Assembly: GCF_030503435.1 (NCBI RefSeq) | Contig: NZ_JAUKPO010000010.1 | Coordinates: 62,001-126,000 of the forward strand | Reading direction: 5' to 3' | Origin: Rhodocytophaga aerolata | GTDB taxonomy: Bacteria > Bacteroidota > Bacteroidia > Cytophagales > 172606-1 | Length of the DNA stretch: 64,000 nucleotides | Part shown: piece by piece, positions 26,428 through 35,768 of the stretch | Position numbering within the stretch: position 1 is the first letter of the stretch | How the letters are laid out: every line of letters begins with the position of its first letter | Notes under the pieces: generated by a model | What the model saw: the letters and a program-made list of their open reading frames with translations, nothing else | Databases searched by the model: none | What the model was told of the DNA's origin: nothing | Position numbers and translations under genes: made by a program

Positions 26428-28467
26428 TTACTTATTACCAAATTTCATGCGCTGAATCCGGATGGCATTTAAAATGGCTAGAAAAGCTACCCCAACATCA
26501 GCAAATACTGCCTCCCATAAAGTAGCTACACCACCAGCACCCAGAATAAGGACTAATGCTTTCACGCCAAATGCCAGACTTATATTTTGCCACACAATTT
26601 CTCTGGTTTTTTTGCCTATCGTAATGGCAGTTGCAAGTTTGGAAGGTTGATCTGTCTGGATAACGACATCGGCAGTTTCAATAGCTGCATCTGAGCCCAA
26701 TCCACCCATTGCCATCCCTACATCTGCCAATGCAATTACCGGAGCATCGTTAATTCCGTCGCCAACAAAAGCTACGGTACGGCCCTGCTTTTTCAATACC
26801 TCCACATGAGCTACTTTGTCTTCTGGCAATAAATCTCCATATGCCTCATCAATGGTTAGTTGTGAAGCAACCTTGTTTACAATGGAGGTTTTATCCCCGG
26901 AGAGCATAACAATAGTGTTTATACCTACCTTATGCAAGTTGGCTATAGCCTGGGCGGCATCTGCTTTTACCGGATCAGCCAAGATAAAATAGCCAGCCAA
27001 TTGCCGGTCAATAGCCACTAGCACTAAGGTGTCCATTTGTTCATCCAGCGATGTGTCATAGGGTATGTTAAATTTTTTCAGTAACCTGCTATTCCCGGCA
27101 AGCACTTCTTTTCCAGCTATTGTTCCTTTCAGGCCATTGCCGGGTATTTCTTGCACAGCGGAAACCCGGTACGTTTTGTAGGCATCTCCCGCAACGTTTA
27201 CAATAGCTCTGGCCACCGGATGGGTAGATTGACTTTCGAGGGCGGCAGCCAAGTCAATAAATGTTTGTTTGTCAATCGTAGGGTTGTTTACTACCACCTC
27301 TTGTAAGGCAAACTCTCCTTTAGTGAGTGTACCGGTTTTATCCATTACCACGGTATCAACTTTGGTAATTACATCCAGGAAATTAGATCCTTTAAAAAGA
27401 ATGCCATTCCTGGAGGCAGCACCTATGCCGCCAAAATACCCTAGCGGAATCGACACCACCAGGGCACATGGGCAGGAAATCACCAGAAAAACCAAAGCCC
27501 GGTAAAGCCACTCTTTAAATACATAGGTTTCTACAAAAAAGAAGGGCAATAAGGTAAGTCCAATTGCCAGAAAAACTACTACTGGCGTATATATTTTGGC
27601 AAAACGGGTAATAAACTGTTGGGTGCTGGCTTTCCGGCTGCTTGCCTCTTCCACCATCTTAAGTATGCGTGATAAGGCACTGTTTTCATAGGCAGCAGAT
27701 ACCTGTAAGTGTACAACCTTGTCTAAGCTGATCATGCCGGCCAGAATTGAATCTCCTTTTGTTTTTGTTTCCGGCCTGGACTCACCAGTAAGGGCTGATG
27801 TATTAAACGTTGAAGCATCTGACAGTAAAATACCATCCAGTGCAACTTTTTCTCCGGCTTTTACCTGAATAGTTTGGCCTATTTGCACTTGACGGGGGTT
27901 TACATCCGATGTTTGCCCCTTATACAGCAAGCTAACCGTTTGAGGGCGGTTATCTATAAGGTCTTTAATGGACTTACGGGACCTGGCTACAGCGGCTTCC
28001 TGAAAATGCTCCCCAATAACATAGAACAACATAACGGCTACCCCCTCGGCATATTCTCCCAGGGAAAAAGCCCCGATAGTGGCAATACTCATTAAAAAGA
28101 ACTCATTAAACACATTGCCCTTTGCTATATTTCTGATAGCATGGAAAATAACTTTCCAACCTACCAGCAAATAAGCTACACTAAAAACAGCTATCCGCAC
28201 ATACCCGGAAAACCAGGCAACCTGCATATAATCAAGCACTATACCTATTACCAGTAGCGCCAGGCTGCTGATAGCCAGCATATAGGAATTTTCCACGTCT
28301 CCATGGTTATGTCCGGTGTGTTGTGCTTGAGCAGACACAGGCGCATGGGTACTGCAGCAAGCATCAGCCGGAGCAGTAACAGGTCCAGGTTTCTCTGCCG
28401 TCCGGGGAGAGGTAATTTCCAGGGGAGCCAGATGGATATGTTTATTAGTTGAGTTATCAGTAGCCAT
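26428..28467 (-). CDS. Heavy-metal P1B-type ATPase (Zn/Cd/Pb class)
   Basis: This 679-residue pump exports metal ions across the inner membrane. It has TGES (227-230), the membrane metal site SCPCALVVSIP (CPC 332-334), phosphorylation site D376-KTGT, and GDGINDAPVIALADVGMAMG in the P domain. In the last helix FADVGVAFLAILNA supplies the Asp-x-Gly typical of the Zn/Cd/Pb (P1B-2) class. The usual N-terminal HMA domain is absent. In its place is a short tail with C37-C38 and several His (THAP, QHTGHNHGD) that could bind metal. It is monocistronic, with a palindrome about 125 bases upstream. Confidence 0.93.
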   Translation of the reverse strand: MATDNSTNKHIHLAPLEITSPRTAEKPGPVTAPADACCSTHAPVSAQAQHTGHNHGDVENSYMLAISSLALLVIGIVLDYMQVAWFSGYVRIAVFSVAYLLVGWKVIFHAIRNIAKGNVFNEFFLMSIATIGAFSLGEYAEGVAVMLFYVIGEHFQEAAVARSRKSIKDLIDNRPQTVSLLYKGQTSDVNPRQVQIGQTIQVKAGEKVALDGILLSDASTFNTSALTGESRPETKTKGDSILAGMISLDKVVHLQVSAAYENSALSRILKMVEEASSRKASTQQFITRFAKIYTPVVVFLAIGLTLLPFFFVETYVFKEWLYRALVFLVISCPCALVVSIPLGYFGGIGAASRNGILFKGSNFLDVITKVDTVVMDKTGTLTKGEFALQEVVVNNPTIDKQTFIDLAAALESQSTHPVARAIVNVAGDAYKTYRVSAVQEIPGNGLKGTIAGKEVLAGNSRLLKKFNIPYDTSLDEQMDTLVLVAIDRQLAGYFILADPVKADAAQAIANLHKVGINTIVMLSGDKTSIVNKVASQLTIDEAYGDLLPEDKVAHVEVLKKQGRTVAFVGDGINDAPVIALADVGMAMGGLGSDAAIETADVVIQTDQPSKLATAITIGKKTREIVWQNISLAFGVKALVLILGAGGVATLWEAVFADVGVAFLAILNAIRIQRMKFGNK

Positions 28468-28590
28468 AGTATAAATCTATACATTTATAACAAAAAACTC
28501 TCCGGAATCCTCTTCCATACAACAAAAAAGTAAATCTGTTTCAGCAACATACCTATCGCCGTTACTCATTTCCGCATTATTTGCTCTATA

Positions 28591-28602
28591 AGGTAATTAC
28601 CT
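28591..28602. promoter_or_regulatory. Perfect palindrome upstream of the metal ATPase
   Basis: AGGTAATTACCT is a 12-base perfect palindrome about 125 bases upstream of the ATPase start. It could be an operator for a metal-responsive repressor, but short palindromes also arise by chance. Confidence 0.2.
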
Positions 28603-28724
28603 CATAGTCAATAAACTTGTATTGCTTATATACTTAATACTTCAAAACAGCTTAGATAGTTGTTTGCGGGAAACTATTCGTTTTTTACTTATTTTGTAGT
28701 TGGGGTTTGTCTGCCTGGCTTCCT

Positions 28725-29678
28725 TTACTCCTGTCCCAGATCTTTCACAAAAGACAATTTCAGCGAAACTAATGCACCCAGATTCTGTTTAAAACGCATT
28801 AATCCGTAATTAGGCACACTTTTATCGGTGGAAATCCCCAGATCTAGCAGTTCTACATGATTTTTCTGGCAATAGATGTATAATCCTTGGATAAGCAGCA
28901 CCATGGGGCTATATGCATCATAAGCAGCGTGGTGGGCAGGCAAAAAATAATAGAAGATCTTCTGATTAATATGTACAACCACGGTTACAGCCGCTATAAT
29001 TTGCTTATCTCTGACCGTAAAAACTTTGTAAATACCCGGAAAATCATGGAATAACCGGCCGAAATCATTAAAGGACATCGTAACCGGATACCCCTTGCGA
29101 GTTCTGCTATCTACGAGTAACTGGTAAATCAGCGGCAAATCAGGGTCTGCTTCTTCGGTAAATACAAAACCTTTGTTTACAGATTTTTGCAGGCGTCTTT
29201 TTTCAGAAGGATGAAGGCCTTTTGTAAACTCTTTTTGGGTAATGGGTATATGATAGTTAAGGTCTGTGTACAATAGCTGATACTTTTGCCTGAGTAAAGC
29301 CGCAGATAAAATAGCTGATGCTTCTGGCTGATAACAAAAGGGATACGACTTAACCACTAGCTGCTGTAAACCTAATCCTCTCGCAAATGCATCAATGTAT
29401 TCCACGAACGCATCCAGATGCTGCACAGGCAGTTGTAAACTAAATTCTATAGAGCCAAACGGACCCCGGCAAGGACTAATTCCTTTATTCTTCTCCACAA
29501 ATAGGGTAAACCTGGCATGGGCTTGTTTTGATTGTTGGTGAAGCAGATAAAAAGTATAGGTCTCTTTACAAGCTTGTTTACTGATGTGAAAAGGCTCGTT
29601 GAACAGATAGGTCTGAAAGCCGATAGGTATGGTTGCTTCCGGATTCACTACTACTGTATACTGGGAATCTGCTGTCAT
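28725..29678 (-). CDS. GNAT/FemAB-like acyltransferase
   Basis: This 317-residue cytoplasmic protein appears to have two acyltransferase-like lobes. The segments GLHPSEKRRLQKSVNKGF and VTMSFNDFGRLF resemble FemAB-type proteins, and VFTVRDKQIIAAVTVVVHINQKIFYYF is the strand pair of a GNAT fold. LLDLGISTDKSVPNYGLMRFK near the end is a typical conserved C-terminal element. Such proteins in Bacteroidota often act in polysaccharide or cell-wall modification. The substrate is unknown. It follows the GH127-like gene on the same strand after 43 bases and may be co-expressed with it. Confidence 0.72.
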   Translation of the reverse strand: MTADSQYTVVVNPEATIPIGFQTYLFNEPFHISKQACKETYTFYLLHQQSKQAHARFTLFVEKNKGISPCRGPFGSIEFSLQLPVQHLDAFVEYIDAFARGLGLQQLVVKSYPFCYQPEASAILSAALLRQKYQLLYTDLNYHIPITQKEFTKGLHPSEKRRLQKSVNKGFVFTEEADPDLPLIYQLLVDSRTRKGYPVTMSFNDFGRLFHDFPGIYKVFTVRDKQIIAAVTVVVHINQKIFYYFLPAHHAAYDAYSPMVLLIQGLYIYCQKNHVELLDLGISTDKSVPNYGLMRFKQNLGALVSLKLSFVKDLGQE

Positions 29679-29721
29679 ACCTGTATTGTATCTCGGTTAA
29701 TCTGGAAGTTGATCAAACTAT

Positions 29722-31740
29722 TTATTTTACAATAGGCAAATATGTCATACGTAACCTGGTAGCACCAAAGGGAATCAGTTTAATTGTTTCCTCCTTGGAT
29801 GCACTTTCCACTGGACTTACAGGTAAAGGTGCCGGATGCTGAAATGTATTTAATTTCCACTGAGGAATTATTTTCCCCGTAGCTGTTATATAGACAGGCA
29901 CATTTTCCGCTGACCATGGCTGCTGAGCAACCGGAGACTGGGTACTGACAGAGAGTGTTTTCTCTATTTGCAAAGTATCTACGACCAGGCCATAATTCCA
30001 CGGCGATACAGGCGAAATTTCATACGCAGGAAACTCATCCGGGATATTATTTCTGTGCCAGTCGGATGTTGCCTGCCATTTTTCTTTTATAGCCAGGGCA
30101 TATACCAGCGGGCCGCGTTCAATCCCAATCGAGTTATTTTCCCAGCGGCTCATCCGCATAGCCATAGGAAAAATCAGCTCAACTTTATCTCCTTTGTTCC
30201 ATTCCCGTTCCAGCGTTACAAATTTACCTGGCTGCGGCTGCGCCAGTGTATCCCCATTAAGCAGAATCTGAGGATTGTTACACCACTGAGGTATCCGCAA
30301 CCCTAGTGGAAACGACACCTTCTTGGCTGGATTCAGGTGCAAAAGGATTTTATTACTGAAGGGATAGTCTGTTTCCTGGCGGATGCTTATGTTGGTTCCG
30401 TTCCCTACTTTTGCCTGCACCTGGCTGGGAGCATATACCATAGCCGCCAGACCTTTGCTGGTGGTAGCCATCCAGAGGTGTTCAGTTAACATAGGCCACG
30501 CCATATGCATATTTGCTGCGCAGCAAGGAAACCCAGACAATACCCCAAAGGTTAGGTCGTCGCCATGGTCTACCGTAAAATTTCGCTTGCCCCGGCTGAT
30601 GGTTGCTACATTGGGAGATATATAATAACTATGCGACTTCCAATCCGGGCTAATGGCAGCAGGCAATGCATTATAGGCTACTTTTTCCAGCCGGTCGGCC
30701 ATTACAGGATCTTGAAAAATGCGCATCATTTGCTCCAGGCTGTGCATATATTCTACAATTTCGCATAGTTCGGAGCTCCGGTTACTGGTAGCCAACCCTA
30801 CCCTTTCGTCTCCGGCATGTACCCCGAAAAGCTGATTATGATACCGGTCAGTCAGTGACAATGATTTATAGACGGCATCCCAGTACCGCTTATTGCCTGT
30901 TTGTTGAAAAAGCAAAGCTGGCTGCTTTAGGCCATGCGATAAGTTGACGGTATGCTGCGGACTGTCTTCCCACCATTTGGTTGTATCTATTGTTGAATTA
31001 GTATGCACAGGAGAATCCTCTTCAAACACGTTTGTCCAGTCTACTGTTTGCTTATTTATTTTAGTTGCCAGGCTGAGCAGGGAAGTATCGCCAGTTTGAT
31101 TATACAGCCAATGTATGCTCAACAGGTTTTCACCACCTCTGGCTGAAGCCCAGCCTTTCAATGGTTGTTTGTCGAGTGCCGCCATCTGGTAGGCAAAAAA
31201 TTTAGACATAAAAGGAATAACCCGTTTATCGTGCGTTGCCTCATAATGTAGTTGTAAGGCTTGCAACATTAGCATGTGTGGCCACCAGTCTTTGTTGCTT
31301 TTGGGTCCGAAAAAACCATTAGCCTGCTGGCTGGCAAGTGTCCATTCTATCCAGGGCTTTATTTTATTGAGCATTAAACTATCCCGTGTTGTATAAGCTA
31401 ATGCAATGGCTCCCCGCAGGTAATACGGGCCTCTTTCCCAACTTTCGCCTGTACCTCCCAGCCATCCGCTATTAGGGCCTACCTCTTCCCAAATTTCATC
31501 CAATTTTCCGGTAAGGCCGCTTATCTGTAAGGTCAGTTGGTTTTTCAACCATCCTTCGGCTTGTATACTGCCGATGGGCAGTTTTATTAATGACGTTTGC
31601 ACCAAAGGCATCCGGTTGCTTGTATACCATTTTTTAGCTTGCTTTTTTTTCGTTTGCTCACCGGGAGAGTTGCTGCCACACGCACTAAGAATGAGAAAGA
31701 ATACAATATACCAGCAATAAACATTCAGGAACCTGGGCAT
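29722..31740 (-). CDS. GH127-like (DUF1680) glycoside hydrolase lipoprotein
   Basis: The frame opens at TTG 31758; ATG at 31740 gives a lipoprotein signal (MPRFLNVYCWYIVFFLILSACG) and is preferred (672 residues). The family uses a zinc-thiolate site. The Glu-x-Cys pair occurs in SSELCEIVEYMHS (E324, C326), and the Cys-Cys pair in SGFPCCAANMHMAW (C406, C407). All key residues are therefore present. Known members cleave beta-L-arabinofuranosides; other specificities exist. The N-terminal domain is an (alpha/alpha) barrel and the C-terminal part is beta-rich. Lipid anchoring suggests action on plant polysaccharide fragments at the cell envelope. Confidence 0.88.
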   Translation of the reverse strand: MPRFLNVYCWYIVFFLILSACGSNSPGEQTKKKQAKKWYTSNRMPLVQTSLIKLPIGSIQAEGWLKNQLTLQISGLTGKLDEIWEEVGPNSGWLGGTGESWERGPYYLRGAIALAYTTRDSLMLNKIKPWIEWTLASQQANGFFGPKSNKDWWPHMLMLQALQLHYEATHDKRVIPFMSKFFAYQMAALDKQPLKGWASARGGENLLSIHWLYNQTGDTSLLSLATKINKQTVDWTNVFEEDSPVHTNSTIDTTKWWEDSPQHTVNLSHGLKQPALLFQQTGNKRYWDAVYKSLSLTDRYHNQLFGVHAGDERVGLATSNRSSELCEIVEYMHSLEQMMRIFQDPVMADRLEKVAYNALPAAISPDWKSHSYYISPNVATISRGKRNFTVDHGDDLTFGVLSGFPCCAANMHMAWPMLTEHLWMATTSKGLAAMVYAPSQVQAKVGNGTNISIRQETDYPFSNKILLHLNPAKKVSFPLGLRIPQWCNNPQILLNGDTLAQPQPGKFVTLEREWNKGDKVELIFPMAMRMSRWENNSIGIERGPLVYALAIKEKWQATSDWHRNNIPDEFPAYEISPVSPWNYGLVVDTLQIEKTLSVSTQSPVAQQPWSAENVPVYITATGKIIPQWKLNTFQHPAPLPVSPVESASKEETIKLIPFGATRLRMTYLPIVK

Positions 31741-32513
31741 GAATAGATGTTTATTCAAATAAAATGTGTCCGCAAATATAGGATATGTTTAAAAATATTG
31801 CTTTTATTTATACAGAATAGTACTTTACAGAGAAATTATTCTACTATTTGTCAATCTGTTTCTTTGCTATGGTGATACTCTTACGAATCCAATGTACTTT
31901 ACGATTTATTTTAATTTTGCTGCGGGTTCCTCAACGCTTGTTTATGCCGCTTATAGAGAAAAGGAATAAGCAGAAACTTGCAGCAACAATCAACCTAGGG
32001 ACAGTTTCATTTCAACACATACACTTTTCGCACCTTTATAGGTACTTGCCAGAAAGACCGGAGAATTTTATAGCTGCCATAGCAAAAAGTGAAATAATAC
32101 AGTATATTACCCGGCAAAACTTTTATCATACCCAGCCGGGCTGCCAACGCAACCTGGCTTATCTGATCAGATTATGCGGCTAATTGCAGTTAAAATTGCC
32201 AGGCAGTAGATTTTGGGGCCGGAAAACGGAAATAGCTAACCAATTACCAGTAAAATGCGGCAGGAGTCCAGCTTATCCTGCCATATAAAGTACTTCAGAA
32301 ATTTACCGGCCACCCACCAGCTTATGGTATTTACCATCTTTTGCATCATATTTGCGCATAACTTGTTTATTTTGCTTGTTTAGCTTTTACTAATTAACTC
32401 TGACTAAACATGTATCTGTATTGTAAGGCTATGTAAAGAACTAACACACCAGTGTTTTTAAGGATTTATTACTATTTCTCTTGCAAATGTAGAAGCCTGT
32501 TTATATCACCCGT
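31741..32513. other. Divergent intergenic region, no confident gene
   Basis: About 770 bases separate the GH127-like gene and the lipoprotein on its right. A TATATTTG -7 box (31773-31780, minus strand) lies 33 bases upstream of the GH127 start. A 7-bp hairpin (32259-32265 / 32276-32282) has no T-run. A plus-strand ORF of 111 codons (31848-32183) has no signal peptide, domain or protein-like composition and is not called. Confidence 0.45.
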
Positions 32514-33782
32514 ATGACACTTTATTACAAACTGGTATTTTTTATTCTATTGGTATTTTCTCTGCATTCCTGCCTTTCCCGGCTCCGCAAAGATGAGCAG
32601 CCGCCGGAAAAGGCCTTCCGGGCAAACAAACTACATAAAGGGACATTTGGCTATGACCTTACCTTTCTTAAAAAATATGATAGCTTGATAGTGCTGTCAG
32701 ATGCCACAAACAAATCTCAGGTAATTGTATCTCCTAAATTACAGGGGCGTGTGATGACGAGTACCTCTACTGGCAGGTATGGAAAAAGTTATGGCTGGAT
32801 TAATCATGAACTTATTTCCTCGGGCCAGTTTGAACCACACATCAATGTATTTGGAGGAGAAGACCGCTTCTGGCTAGGTCCGGAAGGGGGGCAGTTTTCC
32901 GTGTTTTTTAAGAAAGGTAATCCATTTGATTTCGCTCACTGGCAAACGCCGCCATCGCTAGACACTGAATCGTTCCAGGTGGTATCCAAAATGATAGACC
33001 GGGTAACCTTGCAGAAAGATATGCATCTGCAGAATTATGCCGGTTTCGACTTTTACCTGAAGGTTGAACGGAAAATACGCCTACTTTCCCCAACCGAAAT
33101 TGGCCAGTTTCTGGCATATAAAACCCTGGATTCGTTGAGTATGGTAGGTTTTGAATCTGAAAACAAAATTAGTAACACCGGCAAGCTAGCCTGGAAAAAG
33201 CAATCTGGTTTGTTATCTGTATGGATTCTAGGTATGTTCAATCCCTCTCAGGCGACCACCATAGTAATACCCATTAAAGAAGGCAGCGAAAGAACACTTG
33301 GCCAGCCGGTGAACGATCAATATTTTGGTGATATTCCCGACAACCGGCTGGATGTACAGCCAGATGTGATTTACTTCAAAGGAGATGGTAAGTTCCGCAG
33401 CAAAATTGGCATATCATCCAAGCGGGCAAAATCCATATTCGGCAGCTACGATGCCAAGCAAGGTATATTGACTTTAGTACAGTTTAGTATGCCAGAAAAT
33501 GCCAGCGATTACGTAAACTCTATGTGGGAAATACAGAAACAGCCCTATGCCGGAGACGTAGTTAATTCCTATAACGATGGTCCGGTATCCCCGGAAGGCA
33601 AACCGCTCGGTCCTTTTTACGAACTGGAAACCTCCTCTCCAGCAGCAGCCTTAGATCCTGGTGCAAACCTGATACACATTCACCGCACGTATCACTTTGA
33701 AGGCCCGGTAAATGAATTAGACAAACTGGCACAGGCTACCCTGGGAGTTACCCTGCAAGAAATTGTAAAAGCCTTGCCGTAA
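32514..33782 (+). CDS. Large lipoprotein, DUF6786-like
   Basis: This 422-residue protein has a signal (YKLVFFILLVFSLHSC, lipidated Cys19). The mature part is mostly beta and resembles sugar-mutarotase-like folds in spacing: VIVSPKLQGRVMTSTSTGR early, GGEDRFWLGPEGGQFSVFF, and a late PFYELETSSPAAALDPG followed by HIHRTYHFEGP. I recall this architecture as DUF6786-like proteins of Bacteroidota, but that assignment is from memory of the sequence pattern. Function unknown; a carbohydrate-related role is plausible given the fold-like features and the GH127 neighbour. Confidence 0.7.
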   Translation: MTLYYKLVFFILLVFSLHSCLSRLRKDEQPPEKAFRANKLHKGTFGYDLTFLKKYDSLIVLSDATNKSQVIVSPKLQGRVMTSTSTGRYGKSYGWINHELISSGQFEPHINVFGGEDRFWLGPEGGQFSVFFKKGNPFDFAHWQTPPSLDTESFQVVSKMIDRVTLQKDMHLQNYAGFDFYLKVERKIRLLSPTEIGQFLAYKTLDSLSMVGFESENKISNTGKLAWKKQSGLLSVWILGMFNPSQATTIVIPIKEGSERTLGQPVNDQYFGDIPDNRLDVQPDVIYFKGDGKFRSKIGISSKRAKSIFGSYDAKQGILTLVQFSMPENASDYVNSMWEIQKQPYAGDVVNSYNDGPVSPEGKPLGPFYELETSSPAAALDPGANLIHIHRTYHFEGPVNELDKLAQATLGVTLQEIVKALP

Positions 33783-33834
33783 CTATTTCTGGAAGGCAAG
33801 ACCTCACTTGCATCTCCACTTTAGGGTTTTAACT

Positions 33835-34629
33835 TTATTCAAAAGTCAAATCAGTTGCCTTAGCAAAGCGCAGGCCTTTTTTGCGTGCCTCAGCATAGAT
33901 AGGTTCACCTAAATGTCCAAGCCCGGTTACATCCGACATACAGTCTTCTATAATAACTGTTTTTTTTGCCAGATCTGGTGCGTACATCAGCATTTGTTTG
34001 AGACTGGTAGCTACACAATGCGAACGGGCTTCGCCTGCCAGATAAATATAGTCATAAGCCGCCAAGGTATTCAGTAGGCTTTTATTTAACTGAGTTTCCG
34101 GAGCATTCTCTATCGGAATCTGTGCCTGGAAAATACCAAAATGTTCGGTTAAGGGATGTGTACCTTTAATTAACGCCTGATAATTTTTACCAGTTTGTAC
34201 GGCCCATGTATGCACAGCTTCCAATACATCATCGTGAAGGGCGGCTCCTTTTGAACCTGCCAGGCAATGCTCCGGCCAGATAAAATGTGGAAACTCTCCT
34301 TGTGCTTCCAGCGCCTCTACATAGCGGATGGCCTCTGTCTGATAATACCTGGGTGCCCACTTACCTGATCTGATCTCTTCTGAAGTAATCTGGGTGAATG
34401 GCCTGGGAAAACTACCTTCTCTGTTAGTCCAGAAAGACGGGTGAGAAATATCATTAACCGGATGAGTATCCAAAGTCACACAAATATGATGAATAGCAGA
34501 AATATTCGAGAGAATCAGTTGTTTTAACCGGTGCATGTCTTCCTGTGCACCGGGAACAAATAAAGCACCCGCAGGATGGCAAAAGTCATACTGGGCATCT
34601 ATAATCAGAAAAGCATGGGTATTTTTCAT
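33835..34629 (-). CDS. Nicotinamidase-like cysteine hydrolase
   Basis: The open frame extends to 34818, but the ATG at 34629 begins MKNTHAFLIIDAQYDF and an exact promoter sits 30 bases upstream, inside the longer frame, so the extension is not coding. The result is 264 residues. Catalytic triad residues of the isochorismatase superfamily are D11, K155 and C205 (AGEARSHCVATS). The metal site D54-x-H56...H63 (LDTHPVNDISHPSFW) marks it as nicotinamidase-like, converting nicotinamide to nicotinate in NAD salvage. It is longer than most PncA proteins (about 180-210 residues), so the exact amide substrate may differ. Confidence 0.85.
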   Translation of the reverse strand: MKNTHAFLIIDAQYDFCHPAGALFVPGAQEDMHRLKQLILSNISAIHHICVTLDTHPVNDISHPSFWTNREGSFPRPFTQITSEEIRSGKWAPRYYQTEAIRYVEALEAQGEFPHFIWPEHCLAGSKGAALHDDVLEAVHTWAVQTGKNYQALIKGTHPLTEHFGIFQAQIPIENAPETQLNKSLLNTLAAYDYIYLAGEARSHCVATSLKQMLMYAPDLAKKTVIIEDCMSDVTGLGHLGEPIYAEARKKGLRFAKATDLTFE

Positions 34630-34658
34630 AGAACTAAAGACATATACACTGTACGCAA

Positions 34659-34689
34659 CAAAGTTAGTGTATTTTTTACAATAAGCAAA
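34659..34689 (-). promoter_or_regulatory. Promoter of nicotinamidase-like gene (TTTG-N19-TAACTTTG)
   Basis: Minus-strand TTTG (34686-34689), 19-base spacer and TAACTTTG (34659-34666) match the Bacteroidota consensus exactly. The -7 box is 30 bases from the ATG at 34629, which settles the start codon. Confidence 0.75.
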
Positions 34690-34705
34690 TTCCGTAAGTA
34701 GTATC

Positions 34706-35467
34706 TTATAGTTGAAATACAAAATAGGTGAACAAGGTATGTTCGTGGTCTTTTTCAAACCCAGTTCTTCTAACCCGGAATGCGTACTGATAACCCGCAT
34801 CCACCCGCAGAAAAGCACTTATGGGAAAACGTATACCAGTCATCAGACGGGTATGTTCAAAAATACGGGTAGGTTCAACCGCTGCACCAGTATTGAGAAA
34901 TACTTCACCGGAAGCATACGGACGGAAGGTTTCCTTTTTATCTGTTTTTGAGAAGAACGGATGCTCCAGCAACAGCCGGACCCGGATACGTCCAATATAT
35001 CTAAACAGGCTGTCTGGCGGACGTTTAATAAAACGGCTTTCGTAGCCATACCGGTTCAGCACCTCGGTCTTGCCTATTTTTTGCCTGAACTCTGCCTGCC
35101 CTGCAAACCGGTATTCTTTATCTGGTTTGCGCATGTAATCTCTTTCATTGCCTAATAAAGGAGAAGCATAAAAATAGGTGAACGGTATAACAGCAAAAGT
35201 TAAGGCATCACTAACGGTATACCTGGCTCTTACCCGGAAACTATGAAGCAAAGGTGCCTGCATCAGATTGAGATCATCTTCCCTATAGGTTTGCCGCCGG
35301 TGCTGATACTCAGCGGCAAACTCCCACTTCTTTGCATATAGCTTAGATACCGTTAAACGGGACCAATAGGTAAAATGGGTATAATTTACTGGTGCTTGAG
35401 CAAACAAAAACTGACAATTGAAGAGTAGAAAAATCATTCCCACCATCTTCCACATACGCTTATTCAT
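34706..35467 (-). CDS. DUF2490 outer-membrane protein
   Basis: This 253-residue exported protein has a signal (MVGMIFLLFNCQFLFAQ). The mature sequence has the DUF2490 pattern: FTYWSRLTVSKLYAKKWEFA at the start, EYQHRRQTYREDD, then paired beta strands (FRVRARYTVSDALTFAVIPF, RFAGQAEFRQKIGKTEVLNR) and an aromatic C-terminus (LFTYFVFQL) typical of outer-membrane barrels. Function is unknown. A -7-like TATATTTG (35494-35501) lies 27 bases upstream of the ATG. The nicotinamidase-like gene follows but has its own promoter. Confidence 0.82.
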   Translation of the reverse strand: MNKRMWKMVGMIFLLFNCQFLFAQAPVNYTHFTYWSRLTVSKLYAKKWEFAAEYQHRRQTYREDDLNLMQAPLLHSFRVRARYTVSDALTFAVIPFTYFYASPLLGNERDYMRKPDKEYRFAGQAEFRQKIGKTEVLNRYGYESRFIKRPPDSLFRYIGRIRVRLLLEHPFFSKTDKKETFRPYASGEVFLNTGAAVEPTRIFEHTRLMTGIRFPISAFLRVDAGYQYAFRVRRTGFEKDHEHTLFTYFVFQL

Positions 35468-35768
35468 ATAAAAAACTTTCTCCTGTCAGAAGACAAATAT
35501 AGTTCAGAAATTAACTCTGGACTACTCCCGTTCAGTAGCTTATTCAATTCTTTGAGAGTTCATGCAAGGTTACTACAAATCTACTGCGTGAGTTAACATA
35601 TATGCATAGCCGGCTCTTTTTATTCAATTATTTTTTTTGTCCGCAATCCAGTTGCCTGGCTCCTGCGTAGGTTTTGGCAGATGGGCATAAAAAGCTATAC
35701 AATTTCCGGAAATAGATATGTAGTCTGAGTGCCGCTTTACACTATTTTTTTTAACCAAACGAACACAC
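35468..35768. other. Divergent intergenic region, no gene seen
   Basis: About 300 bases lie between the DUF2490 gene and the ferritin-like pair. A TATATTTG -7 box is present for the left gene. No exact promoter was found for the right gene and no ORF of note. Confidence 0.4.

Noticed and set aside
31848-32183. Plus-strand ORF of 111 codons between the GH127-like gene and the large lipoprotein
   Set aside because: There is no signal peptide, domain or protein-like composition after the first hydrophobic run; it overlaps a promoter region and is better explained as chance.
32259-32282. Hairpin in the 31.7-32.5 kb intergenic region
   Set aside because: The 7-bp stem has no T-run and no gene ends nearby; it is likely chance.
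34630-34818. N-terminal 63-codon extension of the nicotinamidase-like gene
   Set aside because: An exact promoter lies inside it, it overlaps the end of the DUF2490 gene, and the conserved domain begins right after the ATG at 34629.
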